Shown: positions 52,337-64,000, counted from the stretch's first letter. The stretch is 64,000 nt of DNA from JBGVSA01 sp049840475 (GCA_049840475.1 JASGKX010000001.1:248001-312000), one strand, 5' to 3'. The notes: a model not told the origin generated them from the sequence alone. Made by a program: numbers and translations.

Positions 52337-53418
52337 ATGTCTTCCGCCGCACTGGCTTACAGCCTGATCCTTTACTGCCGCCCTGGCTTCGAAAACGAAT
52401 GCGCCGCCGAGGCGAGCGCGCTGGCTGGCCGCCGCGGCATTTCGGGCTTCGCCAAGACCACGCCGCAATCGGGCTACGTGCATTACGTGCTGCACGATGC
52501 GGTTAACTGGCTCGATCTGGCCGAAGCGCTGCCCTTCAATGACTGGGTGTTTCCGCGTCAGCGGGTGATCGGCGTCGGACGCGTTCGACGATCTGCCCGA
52601 GCGCGATCGCGTGACACCCATTGCCGATGCCGTGGCCGAACTCGGCCTGCGCGTCGGTCGCGTATGGGGCGAGACTGCCGACACGAACGATGCGAAGGAG
52701 TTGTCGGGCTTTATCCGCCGCTTTTCACCGCATCTGGAAAAGGCGCTCACCAAGCAAGGCTCGCTCAAACCCAAGCACGACGATTGGCCGACGCTGCATC
52801 TGTTCTTCCGTAGCGCATCGAGCGTGGACATCGGGCTCACGCTTCCGCACGACGCCTCGCCCTGGCCGATGGGCATTGCGCGCCTGCGCATGCCCCGCGC
52901 CGCGCCAAGCCGCTCAACGCTCAAGCTTGCCGAGGCTTTCATGGCGCTGATGTCGCGCGAGGAACAGCAATCCACGTTGCGCGCAGGTCTCAAGGCAGTT
53001 CGACCTGGGCGCTGCGCCCGGCGGCTGGACACTACAGTTTGCCGAACGCGGGCTGCACGTGACGGCCGTCGACAATGGCCCGATCGCAGATTCGGTTCTC
53101 GACACGGGCATGGTCGAACACGTACGCGCCGATGGGTTCGCGTGGCGCCCGCAGCGCCGCATGGAGTGGATGGTGTGCGACATGGTCGAACAACCGTCTC
53201 GTGTGGCCCAACTTGTCGCCGACTGGGTAGCAACCGGGCGATGCCAGCGCAGCATCTTCAACCTCAAGCTGCCCATGAAGAAGCGCTGGGAAGAGATCGA
53301 ACGCTGTCGCAAGCTGATTGACCAACGCATGCGCCTGCACGATGACAAGTATGTGCTGCGCATGAAGCACCTCTACCACGATCGCGAAGAAATCACCGCG
53401 TATCTGGCCCGCGTCTAA
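52337..53418 (+). pseudogene. rlmM: 23S rRNA C2498 2'-O-methyltransferase RlmM with two frameshifts
   Basis: The coding sequence runs through all three frames. The frame from ATG 52337 gives LILYCRPGFENECAAEASALAG and PFNDWVFPRQRVIGV; after an extra G at 52577/52578 the next frame gives DAFDDLPERDRVTPIADAVAEL and on to LRAGLKAV; after an extra C at 53001 the last frame gives DLGAAPGGWTLQFAERGLHVTAVDNGP (SAM motif I) and KLPMKKRWEEI to the TAA. Removing the two bases gives 359 residues, the expected RlmM length. It would methylate C2498 of 23S rRNA. Sequence error and true decay are both possible. Confidence 0.85.
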
Positions 53419-53607
53419 AACCAACCAGCGGCCGCCCTACGGGGCGCTATTTCGCGCAAAACGCCACAAAACGGGGCGATTTTGGGTCTTTGTGTGACGG
53501 TTTGTCATGCAAATAGCGCGCCGGCACGCTCCGTGCCCTGTCAGGCGGGTATACTCGCGAGCTTTGCTAGTGACTGAGAATTGCGCGCATTGGCGCGCCT
53601 GACGACC

Positions 53608-54996
53608 ATGAGTTTTGCCGATCTGGGCCTGATCCCCGAGCTTCTTCGCGCGGTAGACGATTCGGGCTACACCGAACCGACTCCCATCCAGCAACAGGCC
53701 ATCCCCGTCGTGCTGGCCGGGCAGGACGTCATGGGCGGCGCGCAGACCGGCACGGGCAAGACGGCAAGCTTTACGCTCCCGCTGCTGCACAAGCTCTCAC
53801 GCTGGGCCAATACCAGCGCATCGCCCGCACGCCACCCCGTGCGCGCGCTGATCCTCACGCCGACGCGCGAACTGGCCATGCAGGTATATGAGTCGGTGCA
53901 GGGTTACGGCAAGTATCTGCCGCTGCGCGCGAGCTGCATCTATGGCGGCGTGGACATGAATCCGCAGATCGCCGAGCTGCGCAATGGCGTGGAAATCGTC
54001 GTTGCGACGCCGGGTCGCCTGCTCGATCACGTGCAGCAGCGCACGATCAATCTGGGCCAGGTCGAAATGCTGGTGCTGGACGAAGCCGACCGCATGCTCG
54101 ACATGGGCTTCATCCCGGACATCCGCCGCATCCTCGCCCTGTTGCCGGCACAACGTCAGAGCCTGCTGTTCTCGGCCACGTTCTCGGAAGAAATCAAGAA
54201 GCTCGCCGACACCATGCTGCGCAGCCCGCAGCTGATCGAGGTGGCTCGCCGCAACACGGTGTCCGAGACCATCAAGCACATGGTCCACCCCGTGCCCACC
54301 GCGGTGAAGCGCGAACTGCTCGCGCATCTGCTCACCAACGAAAACCTCAGCCAGGTGTTGGTATTTGTGAGCACCAAGTTCGGTTGTTCGCGACTGGCCC
54401 GCCACCTGGAACGCGAAGGCCTGACGGCCGACGCCATCCACGGTGACAAGAACCAACAGCAGCGCACCGAAGCGCTCGAGAAGTTCAAGAACGGCGACAT
54501 CCGCGTACTGGTGGCGACTGACGTCGCAGCCCGCGGTCTGGACATCGACGATCTGCCCTGCGTGGTGAACTTCGAACTGCCGCCCAATCCCGAAGACTAT
54601 GTGCACCGCATCGGTCGTACCGGCCGTGCCGGCAAGCAGGGTTATGCGATCTCGCTGGTTGCGCCGGAAGAATCGCAACGCCTGGGCGCGATCGAACGCA
54701 TGATCAAGCTGAAGATCACGCAAGAGGTGGTGCCTGGCTTCGGTACCGACGCAACGCCCGAAACGCTCCGCCGTAACCGTCGTCCGCCGCGCAGTGAGAG
54801 CCGCAGTGAAGGCTCGCGTGCTCCGGCCCGCAACGTCGCACCGGACGGTTTCGACTTCGATCGCCCCTACGCCGCCTCTGCCGGCGACAAAGTGCCCGTT
54901 ACTGGCGTGCTGACGGCGGCAGCGGCCGCAGCGCCCGCTCGCGGCAGCAAGCGCGCGGCGCCGTTGGCAGTCCTGCTTGGCGGCAGCGGTCGCTGA
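53608..54996 (+). CDS. rhlE: DEAD-box RNA helicase, RhlE type
   Basis: 462 residues. Q motif YTEPTPIQQQ, motif I AQTGTGKT (45-52), PTRELA, TPGRLLD, DEADRMLD, SAT, and RGLDIDD/HRIGRTGRAG are all intact; a basic, Arg/Ser/Pro-rich C-terminal tail follows and ends with an Ala-rich stretch. It probably remodels rRNA or mRNA structure. The ATG at 53608 (MSFADLGLIPELL) matches the RhlE start; an upstream codon at 53581 is in frame but weak. A TATACT at 53550 is a possible -10 box. Confidence 0.95.
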   Translation: MSFADLGLIPELLRAVDDSGYTEPTPIQQQAIPVVLAGQDVMGGAQTGTGKTASFTLPLLHKLSRWANTSASPARHPVRALILTPTRELAMQVYESVQGYGKYLPLRASCIYGGVDMNPQIAELRNGVEIVVATPGRLLDHVQQRTINLGQVEMLVLDEADRMLDMGFIPDIRRILALLPAQRQSLLFSATFSEEIKKLADTMLRSPQLIEVARRNTVSETIKHMVHPVPTAVKRELLAHLLTNENLSQVLVFVSTKFGCSRLARHLEREGLTADAIHGDKNQQQRTEALEKFKNGDIRVLVATDVAARGLDIDDLPCVVNFELPPNPEDYVHRIGRTGRAGKQGYAISLVAPEESQRLGAIERMIKLKITQEVVPGFGTDATPETLRRNRRPPRSESRSEGSRAPARNVAPDGFDFDRPYAASAGDKVPVTGVLTAAAAAAPARGSKRAAPLAVLLGGSGR

Positions 54997-55093
54997 TCCG
55001 CATTCATCCTTGACGCGCCCGCCCGCGCGTTCGCTACACTCGCACGATGACATGGGCCGCATCCCGGCGGCCCGGCATGTGCCTGCAACAACC

Positions 55094-56317
55094 ATGAGCA
55101 CCACCCGTACGATCCCCATCCTGCCGCGCCAGGCCCCTGCAGCGGAAGGCTATCGCCCACAACTAGCCAGCCCACCACCGCTGTCGCTGTACGTCCACTT
55201 TCCGTGGTGCGTGCGCAAGTGTCCCTATTGCGACTTCAATTCGCATGCGGTGCGCGACGCGGGCATTCCGGAAGAAGCCTACCTCGATGCGCTGTCGCGC
55301 GACCTGCAGGCGGCGCTGCCGGGCGTATGGGGACGGCGTGTCGTCAGCGTGTTCATCGGAGGTGGTACGCCGAGCCTGATGTCCGCCAAGGGGTTGGAGC
55401 GGCTGCTGGATGACGTGCGCCTCTATCTGCCGCTCGCGGCGGACGCAGAGATCACGCTTGAAGCGAATCCGGGGACGGTGGAGGCGGCGCGCTTTGCGGA
55501 CTACCGCGCGGCGGGCGTGACGCGCGTGTCTCTCGGCATCCAGAGCTTCGACGATGCCCAGTTGCACCGATTGGGGCGCATCCACGACAGTTCGGAAGCG
55601 CGAGCGGCCATCGAATTGGCTGCGCGTCACTTCGATACCTGGAACATCGATCTGATGTATGCGTTGCCAGACCAAACGCTGGAAGGTGCGCGAGGTGACT
55701 TACGCACCGCGCTGTCGTACGCCCCACCGCATCTGTCGTGCTATCACCTTACGCTCGAACCCAACACGCTTTTTTATCGTGCGCCACCACCGCTGCCCGA
55801 TGAAGACCTGTCCGCCGACATGCAGGACATGATCGAGCAGACGCTGGCCGACGCGGGCTACCAGCATTACGAGACATCCGCCTTTGCCAAGCCGGGGCAC
55901 CGCGCGCGGCACAATCTGAATTACTGGACTTTCGGTGATTACCTTGGCATCGGGGCGGGCGCTCACGGCAAGCTGTCGCGTCACGACGGCATCGTCCGTG
56001 AAATGCGCCACAAGCATCCCGCCGCCTACATGGAAGGTGCCGCGCGTGGCGAGTTCGTGCAGGAGTCGCGACGCGTGAGCGCGCGCGAATTGCCTTTTGA
56101 ATTCATGATGAATGCGCTGCGCTTGCTCGATGGTGTACCGCTGTCGCAGTTCACTGCCACAACAGGTTTGCCGCTGGATGCGGTCGAGGCGCGCCTCGTC
56201 GAAGCGCGGGACCGTGGCCTCTTGAGCATCGACGATGCACGCATCAAGCCGACGGAGTTGGGACGGCGCTTTCTCAACGACCTGATCGAGATTTTCCTGG
56301 ATGAACGCGATGACTGA
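55094..56317 (+). CDS. hemW: Radical SAM heme chaperone HemW
   Basis: 407 residues. The radical SAM cluster site is CVRKCPYCDFN with Cys39, Cys43 and Cys46. GGGTPSLM and IGAGAHGKLS are typical of the HemN/HemW family, and the protein lacks the HemN-specific N-terminal region, so HemW (heme insertion into respiratory enzymes) is preferred over coproporphyrinogen oxidase. The ATG at 55094 gives MSTTRTIPIL; it is not preceded by a strong ribosome site. It overlaps the GNAT gene by eight bases. Confidence 0.92.
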   Translation: MSTTRTIPILPRQAPAAEGYRPQLASPPPLSLYVHFPWCVRKCPYCDFNSHAVRDAGIPEEAYLDALSRDLQAALPGVWGRRVVSVFIGGGTPSLMSAKGLERLLDDVRLYLPLAADAEITLEANPGTVEAARFADYRAAGVTRVSLGIQSFDDAQLHRLGRIHDSSEARAAIELAARHFDTWNIDLMYALPDQTLEGARGDLRTALSYAPPHLSCYHLTLEPNTLFYRAPPPLPDEDLSADMQDMIEQTLADAGYQHYETSAFAKPGHRARHNLNYWTFGDYLGIGAGAHGKLSRHDGIVREMRHKHPAAYMEGAARGEFVQESRRVSARELPFEFMMNALRLLDGVPLSQFTATTGLPLDAVEARLVEARDRGLLSIDDARIKPTELGRRFLNDLIEIFLDERDD

Positions 56318-56840
56318 CGCGAACACGTCGGACGACACCAACATGCCCAACGCGGACTTCGATACGCGAGACTATCGCGCGAGCGATGCGGAGGAAGTAC
56401 GACAGGTGTTCCGCGCAGCGGTGCTTGAAACCGGCCTTGCCGCCTACACCCCGGAACAGGTTCAAGCCTGGGCGGCCCGCGCTGACGACTCCGCAGCGTT
56501 CGCCCAACAACGCGACGCGGGTTGGGTGCGGGTAGCGTTCGATGATAGCGGCATCATCGGCTTCGGGCAGATCGACATGCCGGGCCACGTGGCCATGTTG
56601 TTCACACATCCACGAGCTTCGCGACGCGGTGTTGCGCGTGCGCTGCTGGATGATCTCGTCATGCTGGCCGAGGCCATGGGTGCGCACAGCGTGACGGTAG
56701 ATGCCAGCCGCGTTGCGCGCCCCTTCTTTGCCCGCCATGGGTTTGGTGAAGTCGGCAGCGAGCTTGTCACGCTCGGTGACCAACAGCTCGAACGCTTCCG
56801 CATGGAAGCATTGATCGGTAAGCCCGCCAAGAAAAAGTAA
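56310..56840 (+). CDS. GNAT family N-acetyltransferase
   Basis: 176 residues with an acetyltransferase fold: FRAAVLETGLAAYTPEQVQAWAAR, then ARALLDDLVMLAEAMGAHSVTVDASRVARPFFARHGFGEVGSE, where LFTHPRASRRGVARALL is the acetyl-CoA binding motif A. The acceptor substrate is unknown. Start choice is open: ATG 56310 overlaps the hemW stop by eight bases, ATG 56301 by seventeen, and a further ATG lies at 56343. Coupling with hemW is likely either way. Confidence 0.8.
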   Translation: MTDANTSDDTNMPNADFDTRDYRASDAEEVRQVFRAAVLETGLAAYTPEQVQAWAARADDSAAFAQQRDAGWVRVAFDDSGIIGFGQIDMPGHVAMLFTHPRASRRGVARALLDDLVMLAEAMGAHSVTVDASRVARPFFARHGFGEVGSELVTLGDQQLERFRMEALIGKPAKKK

Positions 56841-56872
56841 CCAGCGCTGGCTGTGCGGATCGCACCAGCCCC

Positions 56873-57760
56873 TTACAACTGGATGGTGCGCAGGCGCGTC
56901 ACGCGTGTCATGTCCCAGTGCGCCAAGGCCCAATCCCAGACTTCGCGCACATTGGCGGTCACGAGGTCGACCGGTGGATGCTGCCCGAGAAAACTCAACG
57001 CCGCTCGCAACGCTGGCGCGGGCAGTCGCACATCCAGTGCGTCCGCTTTCGTCTGCTTGGAGAGCTTTTCGTTCTGTTTGTTAACTGCCACCGGCAAGTG
57101 CGCGTAGTGCAGCAATGGGTAGCCCAATAGGCGCTGCAGGTATATCTGGCGCGCGGTCGAATCAAGTAGGTCAGCCCCGCGCACGACGTGAGTGATGCCC
57201 TGTGCGGCGTCATCGACGACCACAGCCAGTTGATAGGCAAATTGCCCATCGGCACGCAGCAGAACGAAATCCCCCGTGTCAGCGAATACGTCTTCGTGGC
57301 ATGCACCCTGAATTGCGTTAACGAACGAAATTTCACTTGGTTCGGTGCGCAAACGCCACGCCCGGGGCTCGCGCCCAAAGGGCAGTCCCCCGCGGCATGT
57401 GCCCGCGTAGCGCCGCGAACCATCACGGGCGAATGGTGCGTCGGCCATTTCGGCGCGTGTGCATGCGCACGGATATGCTTGCCCACGGGCGATGAGGTCA
57501 TCGAGCACTTCGCGGTATCGACTCAAGCGCGTGCTTTGATACACCACCGGACCGTCCCACTCGAAACCGAATGCCGCGAGCTGGCGCAGGATAGTGTCGG
57601 CTGCGCCACTGATGGTGCGTGGCGCGTCAACGTCTTCCATGCGTACGATCCATTGCCCTTTATGGCGTCGGGCTTCGAGGCACGAGCCCAACGCGGCGAT
57701 CAGCGATCCAAAATGTAGTGGCCCAGTAGGCGAAGGGGCGAAGCGTCCAACGTACATCAT
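56873..57760 (-). CDS. gluQ: Glutamyl-Q tRNA(Asp) synthetase
   Basis: 295 residues, a truncated GluRS-like enzyme lacking the anticodon-binding domain. The HIGH signature is HFGS (residues 15-18, in FAPSPTGPLHFGS) and the KMSKS signature is KLSKQ. A zinc-site pattern with CACTRAE and YAGTCRGG is visible. It attaches glutamate to queuosine in the anticodon loop of tRNA(Asp). The start is one of two adjacent ATGs (57760 or 57757). Confidence 0.93.
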   Translation of the reverse strand: MMYVGRFAPSPTGPLHFGSLIAALGSCLEARRHKGQWIVRMEDVDAPRTISGAADTILRQLAAFGFEWDGPVVYQSTRLSRYREVLDDLIARGQAYPCACTRAEMADAPFARDGSRRYAGTCRGGLPFGREPRAWRLRTEPSEISFVNAIQGACHEDVFADTGDFVLLRADGQFAYQLAVVVDDAAQGITHVVRGADLLDSTARQIYLQRLLGYPLLHYAHLPVAVNKQNEKLSKQTKADALDVRLPAPALRAALSFLGQHPPVDLVTANVREVWDWALAHWDMTRVTRLRTIQL

Positions 57761-57808
57761 GAAGACAGGCGGCAGTAGATGGCCGTTATTGTGCGGCAAG
57801 GCGGGTCG

Positions 57809-58729
57809 TCATGCCGAGGCGACAGCCAGCCACCGGCGCTTGTCGTTGATCGGCGATGCGCCGAACAAGCGGCTGTACTCTCGGCTGAATTGCGACGGGC
57901 TTTCATAGCCGACGCGATGCGCTGCCATCGATACGTCAGCCTCACCCAACAACATCAGACGACGAGCCTCCTGCAGCCGGAGTTGCTTCTGGTATTGCAG
58001 CGGACTCATTGCAGTAACGGCCTTGAAGTGATGATGCAGGGACGACACGCTCATGTGCACATCGCGTGCTAGCGACTCCACACGCAAGGGCTGGGCGTAG
58101 TTGTCGCGCAGCAGCCGGATCACTTTGGCTATGCGATGCGTGTGGCTGTCTTGCACAACCATCTGGCGAAGGCGTGCACCTTGCTCGTTGATCAGCAGGC
58201 GATAGAGGATTTCGCGGCGGATGAGCGGTGCGAGCACTGGAGCGTCCTCGGGCGTCAGCAATAGACGGAGCATTCGCAACACCGCGTCGAGCATCGGTAG
58301 ATCGAGACGGCTGATATAGACGCCTCGTGGGTCTTCCGTCCGAATAACCGGCGGCAGCCCGTCGTGCCGGATCAGGGCCGCGATTTCGTCCACGTCGATA
58401 TCCAGGCGCAAACCGAGATACGGCGCGCCGTCATCGGCCACCGCCACTCGACCAGCCACCGGTAGATCCACGGAGCTGACGAAGTAGTTGAAGGGATCGT
58501 ATTCATACGCTTGGTCGCCCACGAGTACGCGCTTCGCCCCCTGTGCAATCAGGCAAAACGACGCTGCCTGCATCGCATGGTGCGGCCCCGTCGGATGTTG
58601 AATCCTATGCAGGTGTAGCCCGTCCAGAGGCGTGGCGATCGAACCTTCGACACCGACCGTCAAGGACGCCATCAATTCAAGCAATTCCCGCTGTGCAGCA
58701 GCCAGCAAGGGGTTGGAAAGATCGTTCAC
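57809..58729 (-). CDS. AraC family transcriptional regulator
   Basis: 306 residues: an N-terminal AraC_N ligand domain (CLIAQGAKRVLVGDQAYEYDPFNYFVSSVDLPVAG) and two C-terminal HTH motifs (LARDVHMSVSSLHHHFKAVTAMSPLQYQKQLRLQEARRLMLLGEADVSMAAHRVGYESPSQFSREYSRLFGASP). It is transcribed away from an aldo/keto reductase, its likely target. The GTG at 58729 has CGGAAC about 8 bases before it; a TTG at 58750 would add seven residues but lacks a ribosome site. Confidence 0.9.
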   Translation of the reverse strand: MNDLSNPLLAAAQRELLELMASLTVGVEGSIATPLDGLHLHRIQHPTGPHHAMQAASFCLIAQGAKRVLVGDQAYEYDPFNYFVSSVDLPVAGRVAVADDGAPYLGLRLDIDVDEIAALIRHDGLPPVIRTEDPRGVYISRLDLPMLDAVLRMLRLLLTPEDAPVLAPLIRREILYRLLINEQGARLRQMVVQDSHTHRIAKVIRLLRDNYAQPLRVESLARDVHMSVSSLHHHFKAVTAMSPLQYQKQLRLQEARRLMLLGEADVSMAAHRVGYESPSQFSREYSRLFGASPINDKRRWLAVASA

Positions 58730-58966
58730 TTGGCGAGTTCCGGTTGTCAAATCAGGGTCATGCGTAAGGAAAAGGCAGCTTACATGCCCGCATGGCCCCG
58801 TAGCGCGAGACTAATGACCTTTTGCAGAATCAGGCAAGAAATGAGCAGAATCGTGCGCGCCCTCGTAGGCGTCAAAAGCCCATACTCTTAATGCCGTTCG
58901 ATCCCCTCTTTTCCACTCACGCCGCCTGCGACCATGAACGCAAGTGATTCACGAGGAGCCTGACCC

Positions 58967-60016
58967 ATGCGCTACAAAAAATTCGGTAATACCGGCCTGT
59001 TCGTTTCAGAACTCTGCCTTGGCACCATGACCTTCGGCGGCGAAGACGGCATGTGGAGCCAGATCGGTCGCCTTCAACAAGAGGACGCGGAACGCCTGAT
59101 CGGTCGCTCACTCGATGCGGGCATCAATTTCATCGACACGGCCGACATTTACTCTGGCGGCCGCTCCGAGATCATCACGGGGCAGGCACTGAAAAATCTG
59201 CAAGTCCCACGCGACAAGGTCGTCATCGCGACCAAAGTTTTCGGCGAAACAGGTAGCAAAGGACCGAACTCGCGCGGGATGTCGCGTTATCACATCATGG
59301 ACGGCGTGAAGGCGAGCCTCGCGCGCCTTCAACTGGAGCATATCGATCTCTACCAGATCCATGGTTTCGATCCTGCCACACCGATGGAAGAGGCGCTGCG
59401 AGCACTCGATACTCTGGTCCAGCAAGGACACGTGCGCTACATCGGCGTATCGAACTGGGCAGCGTGGCAAATCATGAAGGCCCTTGGGATCTCCGAACGC
59501 CTTGGGCTGGCACGCTTCGAATCGCTACAGGCGTACTACACCGTCGCCGGGCGCGACCTCGAACGCGAAATCGCACCATTGTTGGCAAGCGAGAATGTCG
59601 GGCTGATGGTGTGGAGCCCACTCGCCGGTGGCCTATTGAGCGGCAAGTATGGTCGCGATACCCAAGCCGAAGAAGGCAGCCGCCGCACCACGTTCGACTT
59701 CCCGCCCGTCAAGCTGGACCGCGCATACGACTGCATTGACGCCATGCGCGAAATCGGCGAGCGCAAGGGCGTGTCCGTCGCGCAGATCGCACTGGCCTGG
59801 TTGCTGCATCAGAAGGTGGTGACGAGTGTGATCATTGGCGCCAAGCGCGTCGATCAGTTGGACGACAACATCGCCGCCACGGGCGTGTCACTCAGTGCGG
59901 AAGAGCTTGCCACACTCGACAAGGTGAGCGCATTGCCCGCTGAGTATCCGGGCTGGATGCTCGAAAGGCTCGGGGTATATCGCCGACAGCAGTTGGCGGA
60001 GGCCTCCGCGAAGTAA
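58967..60016 (+). CDS. Aldo/keto reductase
   Basis: 349 residues of the AKR family. Tetrad residues are seen in DAGINFIDTADIYSGGRSE (Asp, Tyr), VVIATKVFGE (Lys) and DLYQIHGFD (His). The NADPH-binding LHQKVVTSVIIGAKRVDQLDDNIAA follows. It resembles broad-specificity NADPH-dependent reductases of the YhdN/AKR11 type; the natural substrate is unknown. CGAGGAGCCTGACCC before the ATG is a strong ribosome site. Divergent from AraC; terminator follows. Confidence 0.94.
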   Translation: MRYKKFGNTGLFVSELCLGTMTFGGEDGMWSQIGRLQQEDAERLIGRSLDAGINFIDTADIYSGGRSEIITGQALKNLQVPRDKVVIATKVFGETGSKGPNSRGMSRYHIMDGVKASLARLQLEHIDLYQIHGFDPATPMEEALRALDTLVQQGHVRYIGVSNWAAWQIMKALGISERLGLARFESLQAYYTVAGRDLEREIAPLLASENVGLMVWSPLAGGLLSGKYGRDTQAEEGSRRTTFDFPPVKLDRAYDCIDAMREIGERKGVSVAQIALAWLLHQKVVTSVIIGAKRVDQLDDNIAATGVSLSAEELATLDKVSALPAEYPGWMLERLGVYRRQQLAEASAK

Positions 60017-60020
60017 TGCT

Positions 60021-60049
60021 AAGCCCGGCTACACAGCCGGGCTTCTTTT
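60021..60049 (+). terminator. Terminator of the aldo/keto reductase gene
   Basis: AAGCCCGGCT-ACAC-AGCCGGGCTT, followed by CTTTT, starting 5 bases after the stop codon. Confidence 0.9.
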
Positions 60050-60271
60050 CACAGCCGCCCGCGGCGCCGACATCCGGTTCGGGAATGCTCTGGAACGTGA
60101 TTTGGGGTGCTGCGACGGTGCATGAGCGCGCATCGGAGCGCGGCGCAAGGCGGGAATTGGGGGGACGAGAAGTGCCGTCAGGCACGACCTGCGGCCCAGG
60201 AGGATGGTCGAGTGTGGGGGTCAGCGGTCAGGGGAGGTAGTGGAGATCTGTGAGGTAGAGGTCTAAATAAC

Positions 60272-60306
60272 AAAGCCCCGATCAGCGTATTGCTGTCGGG
60301 GCTTTG
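60272..60306 (-). terminator. Terminator of the rRNA operon
   Basis: AAAGCCCCGA / TCGGGGCTTT with a 14-base loop; on the minus strand the stem ends in CTTTGTTATTT. It lies about 12 bases beyond the 3' end of 5S. Confidence 0.85.
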
Positions 60307-60317
60307 AGGTGTAGGTA

Positions 60318-60432
60318 GTCTGACGATGACCTACTTTCGCACGGGCAATCCGCACTATCATCGGCGCGACTTCGTTTCACGGTCCTGTTCGGGATGGGAA
60401 GGGGTGGGACCGAAGCGCTATGGTCGTCAGAC
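60318..60432 (-). rRNA. rrf: 5S ribosomal RNA
   Basis: Complement shows GTCTGACGACCATAGCG at the 5' end, the conserved CCCATCCCGAACAGGAC and GTGAAACG segments, and a complementary 3' end CATCGTCAGAC. About 115 bases. Ends are estimated from the terminal helix. Confidence 0.93.
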
Positions 60433-60578
60433 TATGACTTGTCGGCGCGCTGCTGCATGTGGAGCAACGCACCCAAACTGGAAGGTAAAGAACAGATCAA
60501 CTGTATTGGTTGTGATTGCGGTGCGAGTGATTCGCGCACTGCTTTGGGTGGCACCTTCTGGTACCACTCAATGTTATA

Positions 60579-63463
<2,885 letters not shown>

Positions 63464-63760
63464 CTATAACGTTGAGTCCTGATGAATTACTCCATCAAGC
63501 CACCGCTACAGAGCTCGAAGTACACTCGTTTGAGTTGCACTGCCGCTGGTTCGCAAACAGTACAAATCGATGCAATCACAACCCATGTCAAACACACGAG
63601 GACATATTTGCCCTGGCATGCTTGCCATGATTGTCTTTACCTTCCACTTTGTTAAAGAGCAACAACCGATAAACCTTCTTGCGAAGATTCATTCGTCAAG
63701 ACAGTGACACTTCACTGCGCTGACGAATGACGCTTTGCGTAACACTCGATTTCCAAGGAT
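63464..63760 (-). other. tRNA-Ala to 23S internal transcribed spacer
   Basis: AT-richer spacer of about 297 bases without a gene. It includes a boxA-like antiterminator element at 63650-63661 and sequence that should pair with the 23S 3' flank (complementary AGGATCAAG at both ends of 23S) for RNase III processing. Confidence 0.7.
63650..63661 (-). promoter_or_regulatory. boxA antitermination element
   Basis: On the minus strand TGCTCTTTAACA, the standard rrn boxA consensus that loads Nus factors on rRNA transcripts. Confidence 0.75.
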
Positions 63761-63836
63761 TGGTGGAGGATGACGGGATCGAACCGACGACCCCCTGCTT
63801 GCAAAGCAGGTGCTCTCCCAGCTGAGCTAATCCCCC
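63761..63836 (-). tRNA. tRNA-Ala (anticodon TGC)
   Basis: The complement GGGGGATTAGCTCAGCTGGG starts a 76-base cloverleaf with anticodon loop TTTGCAA, T-loop GGTTCGATCC and an encoded CCA end. It lies between tRNA-Ile and 23S, the standard order. Confidence 0.97.
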
Positions 63837-63841
63837 GATAC

Positions 63842-63918
63842 TGGTGGGTCAGGTAGGAATCGAACCTACGACCCCCGCCTTATCAAGACGGTGCTCTAAC
63901 CGACTGAGCTACTGACCC
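63842..63918 (-). tRNA. tRNA-Ile (anticodon GAT)
   Basis: The complement GGGTCAGTAGCTCAGTCGGTT starts a 77-base cloverleaf with anticodon stem-loop GTCTTGATAAGGC, T-loop GGTTCGATTCC and an encoded CCA. Five bases separate it from tRNA-Ala; 16S should lie beyond position 64000. Confidence 0.97.
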
Positions 63919-64000
63919 TTATCGTTTTACGGTAAGGGCCGCTCCAGAATCATCACCAGCACAAACAAACTCATTGCCGTTCGCGCTGCGCGACCATCCG

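Larger units (their letters stand above)
60017..60317. other. Intergenic spacer before the rRNA operon end
   Basis: Between the aldo/keto reductase stop and the 5S gene there is no credible gene. The spacer contains the terminators of both convergent transcripts (60021-60049 and 60272-60306). The middle part is GC-rich with no further structure that I could make out. Confidence 0.6.

Overview
The window is a high-GC (roughly 63-67% in most lines), densely coded bacterial chromosome segment. Protein families, gene order and rRNA architecture point to a betaproteobacterium of the Burkholderiaceae, most like Ralstonia (pickettii/solanacearum group). That assignment is inference: no 16S sequence lies in the window. 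I see no CRISPR array, prophage, insertion sequence or integrase. It reads as core chromosome with a few accessory insertions.

Layout. 1-6.8 kb: 3' end of proB, a general porin, Dps, ValS and an orphan methyltransferase. 6.8-8.7 kb: a lemA / TPM-domain / TPM-domain operon. 8.8-13.6 kb: an EmrAB-type drug exporter with its own outer-membrane lipoprotein channel and a MarR regulator, with dyad sites upstream. 13.8-18.3 kb: folD-purE-purK, then a dienelactone-hydrolase-like exported protein and Sua5 threonylcarbamoyl-AMP synthase. 18.3-26.6 kb: SPOR and DUF2802 membrane proteins, a YdcF-like protein, a LysR/aldehyde dehydrogenase divergent pair, a MATE pump, an exported FKBP prolyl isomerase and a Tsx-like outer-membrane channel. 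26.8-32.5 kb: a complete urease operon ureD-A-J-B-C-E-F-G with its own HupE/UreJ nickel permease. 32.7-34.9 kb: zinc alcohol dehydrogenase and outer-membrane phospholipase A. 35-38.7 kb: pstSCAB phosphate importer, with no phoU next to it. 38.9-46.5 kb: assimilatory sulfate reduction: CysB-type regulator, a Dabb protein, a TSUP permease, cysI, a DUF934 gene, cysH (APS-reductase type), cysD and cysN. 46.6-48.3 kb: an alpha/beta-hydrolase-like pseudoenzyme overlapping a pectinesterase that has no signal peptide. 48.3-53.4 kb: cytochrome b561, a frameshifted SHP-type cytochrome c, a CPA2 antiporter, a small exported/copper-chaperone cluster and a twice-frameshifted rlmM. 53.6-60 kb: RhlE helicase, HemW, a GNAT protein, GluQ-RS, an AraC regulator and a divergent aldo/keto reductase. 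60.3-64 kb: the 3' part of an rRNA operon on the minus strand (tRNA-Ile, tRNA-Ala, 23S, 5S). The 16S gene lies beyond the right edge.

How genes work together. The cys block takes sulfate through APS to sulfide. The Cys pairs in CysH and the absence of cysC fit direct reduction of APS. Urease subunits are interleaved with their maturation factors and a nickel transporter. MarR and emr genes form a self-contained efflux module. LysR/aldehyde dehydrogenase and AraC/aldo-keto reductase are divergent regulator-target pairs.

Most notable signals: three separate one-base insertions within 4 kb (one in the cytochrome c gene, two in rlmM), each of which, when removed, restores a full-length protein; a short AT-rich motif shared upstream of dps, the porin and the Tsx-like gene; two palindromes at the marR-folD divergent region; and the degenerate hydrolase translationally coupled to a cytoplasmic pectinesterase.
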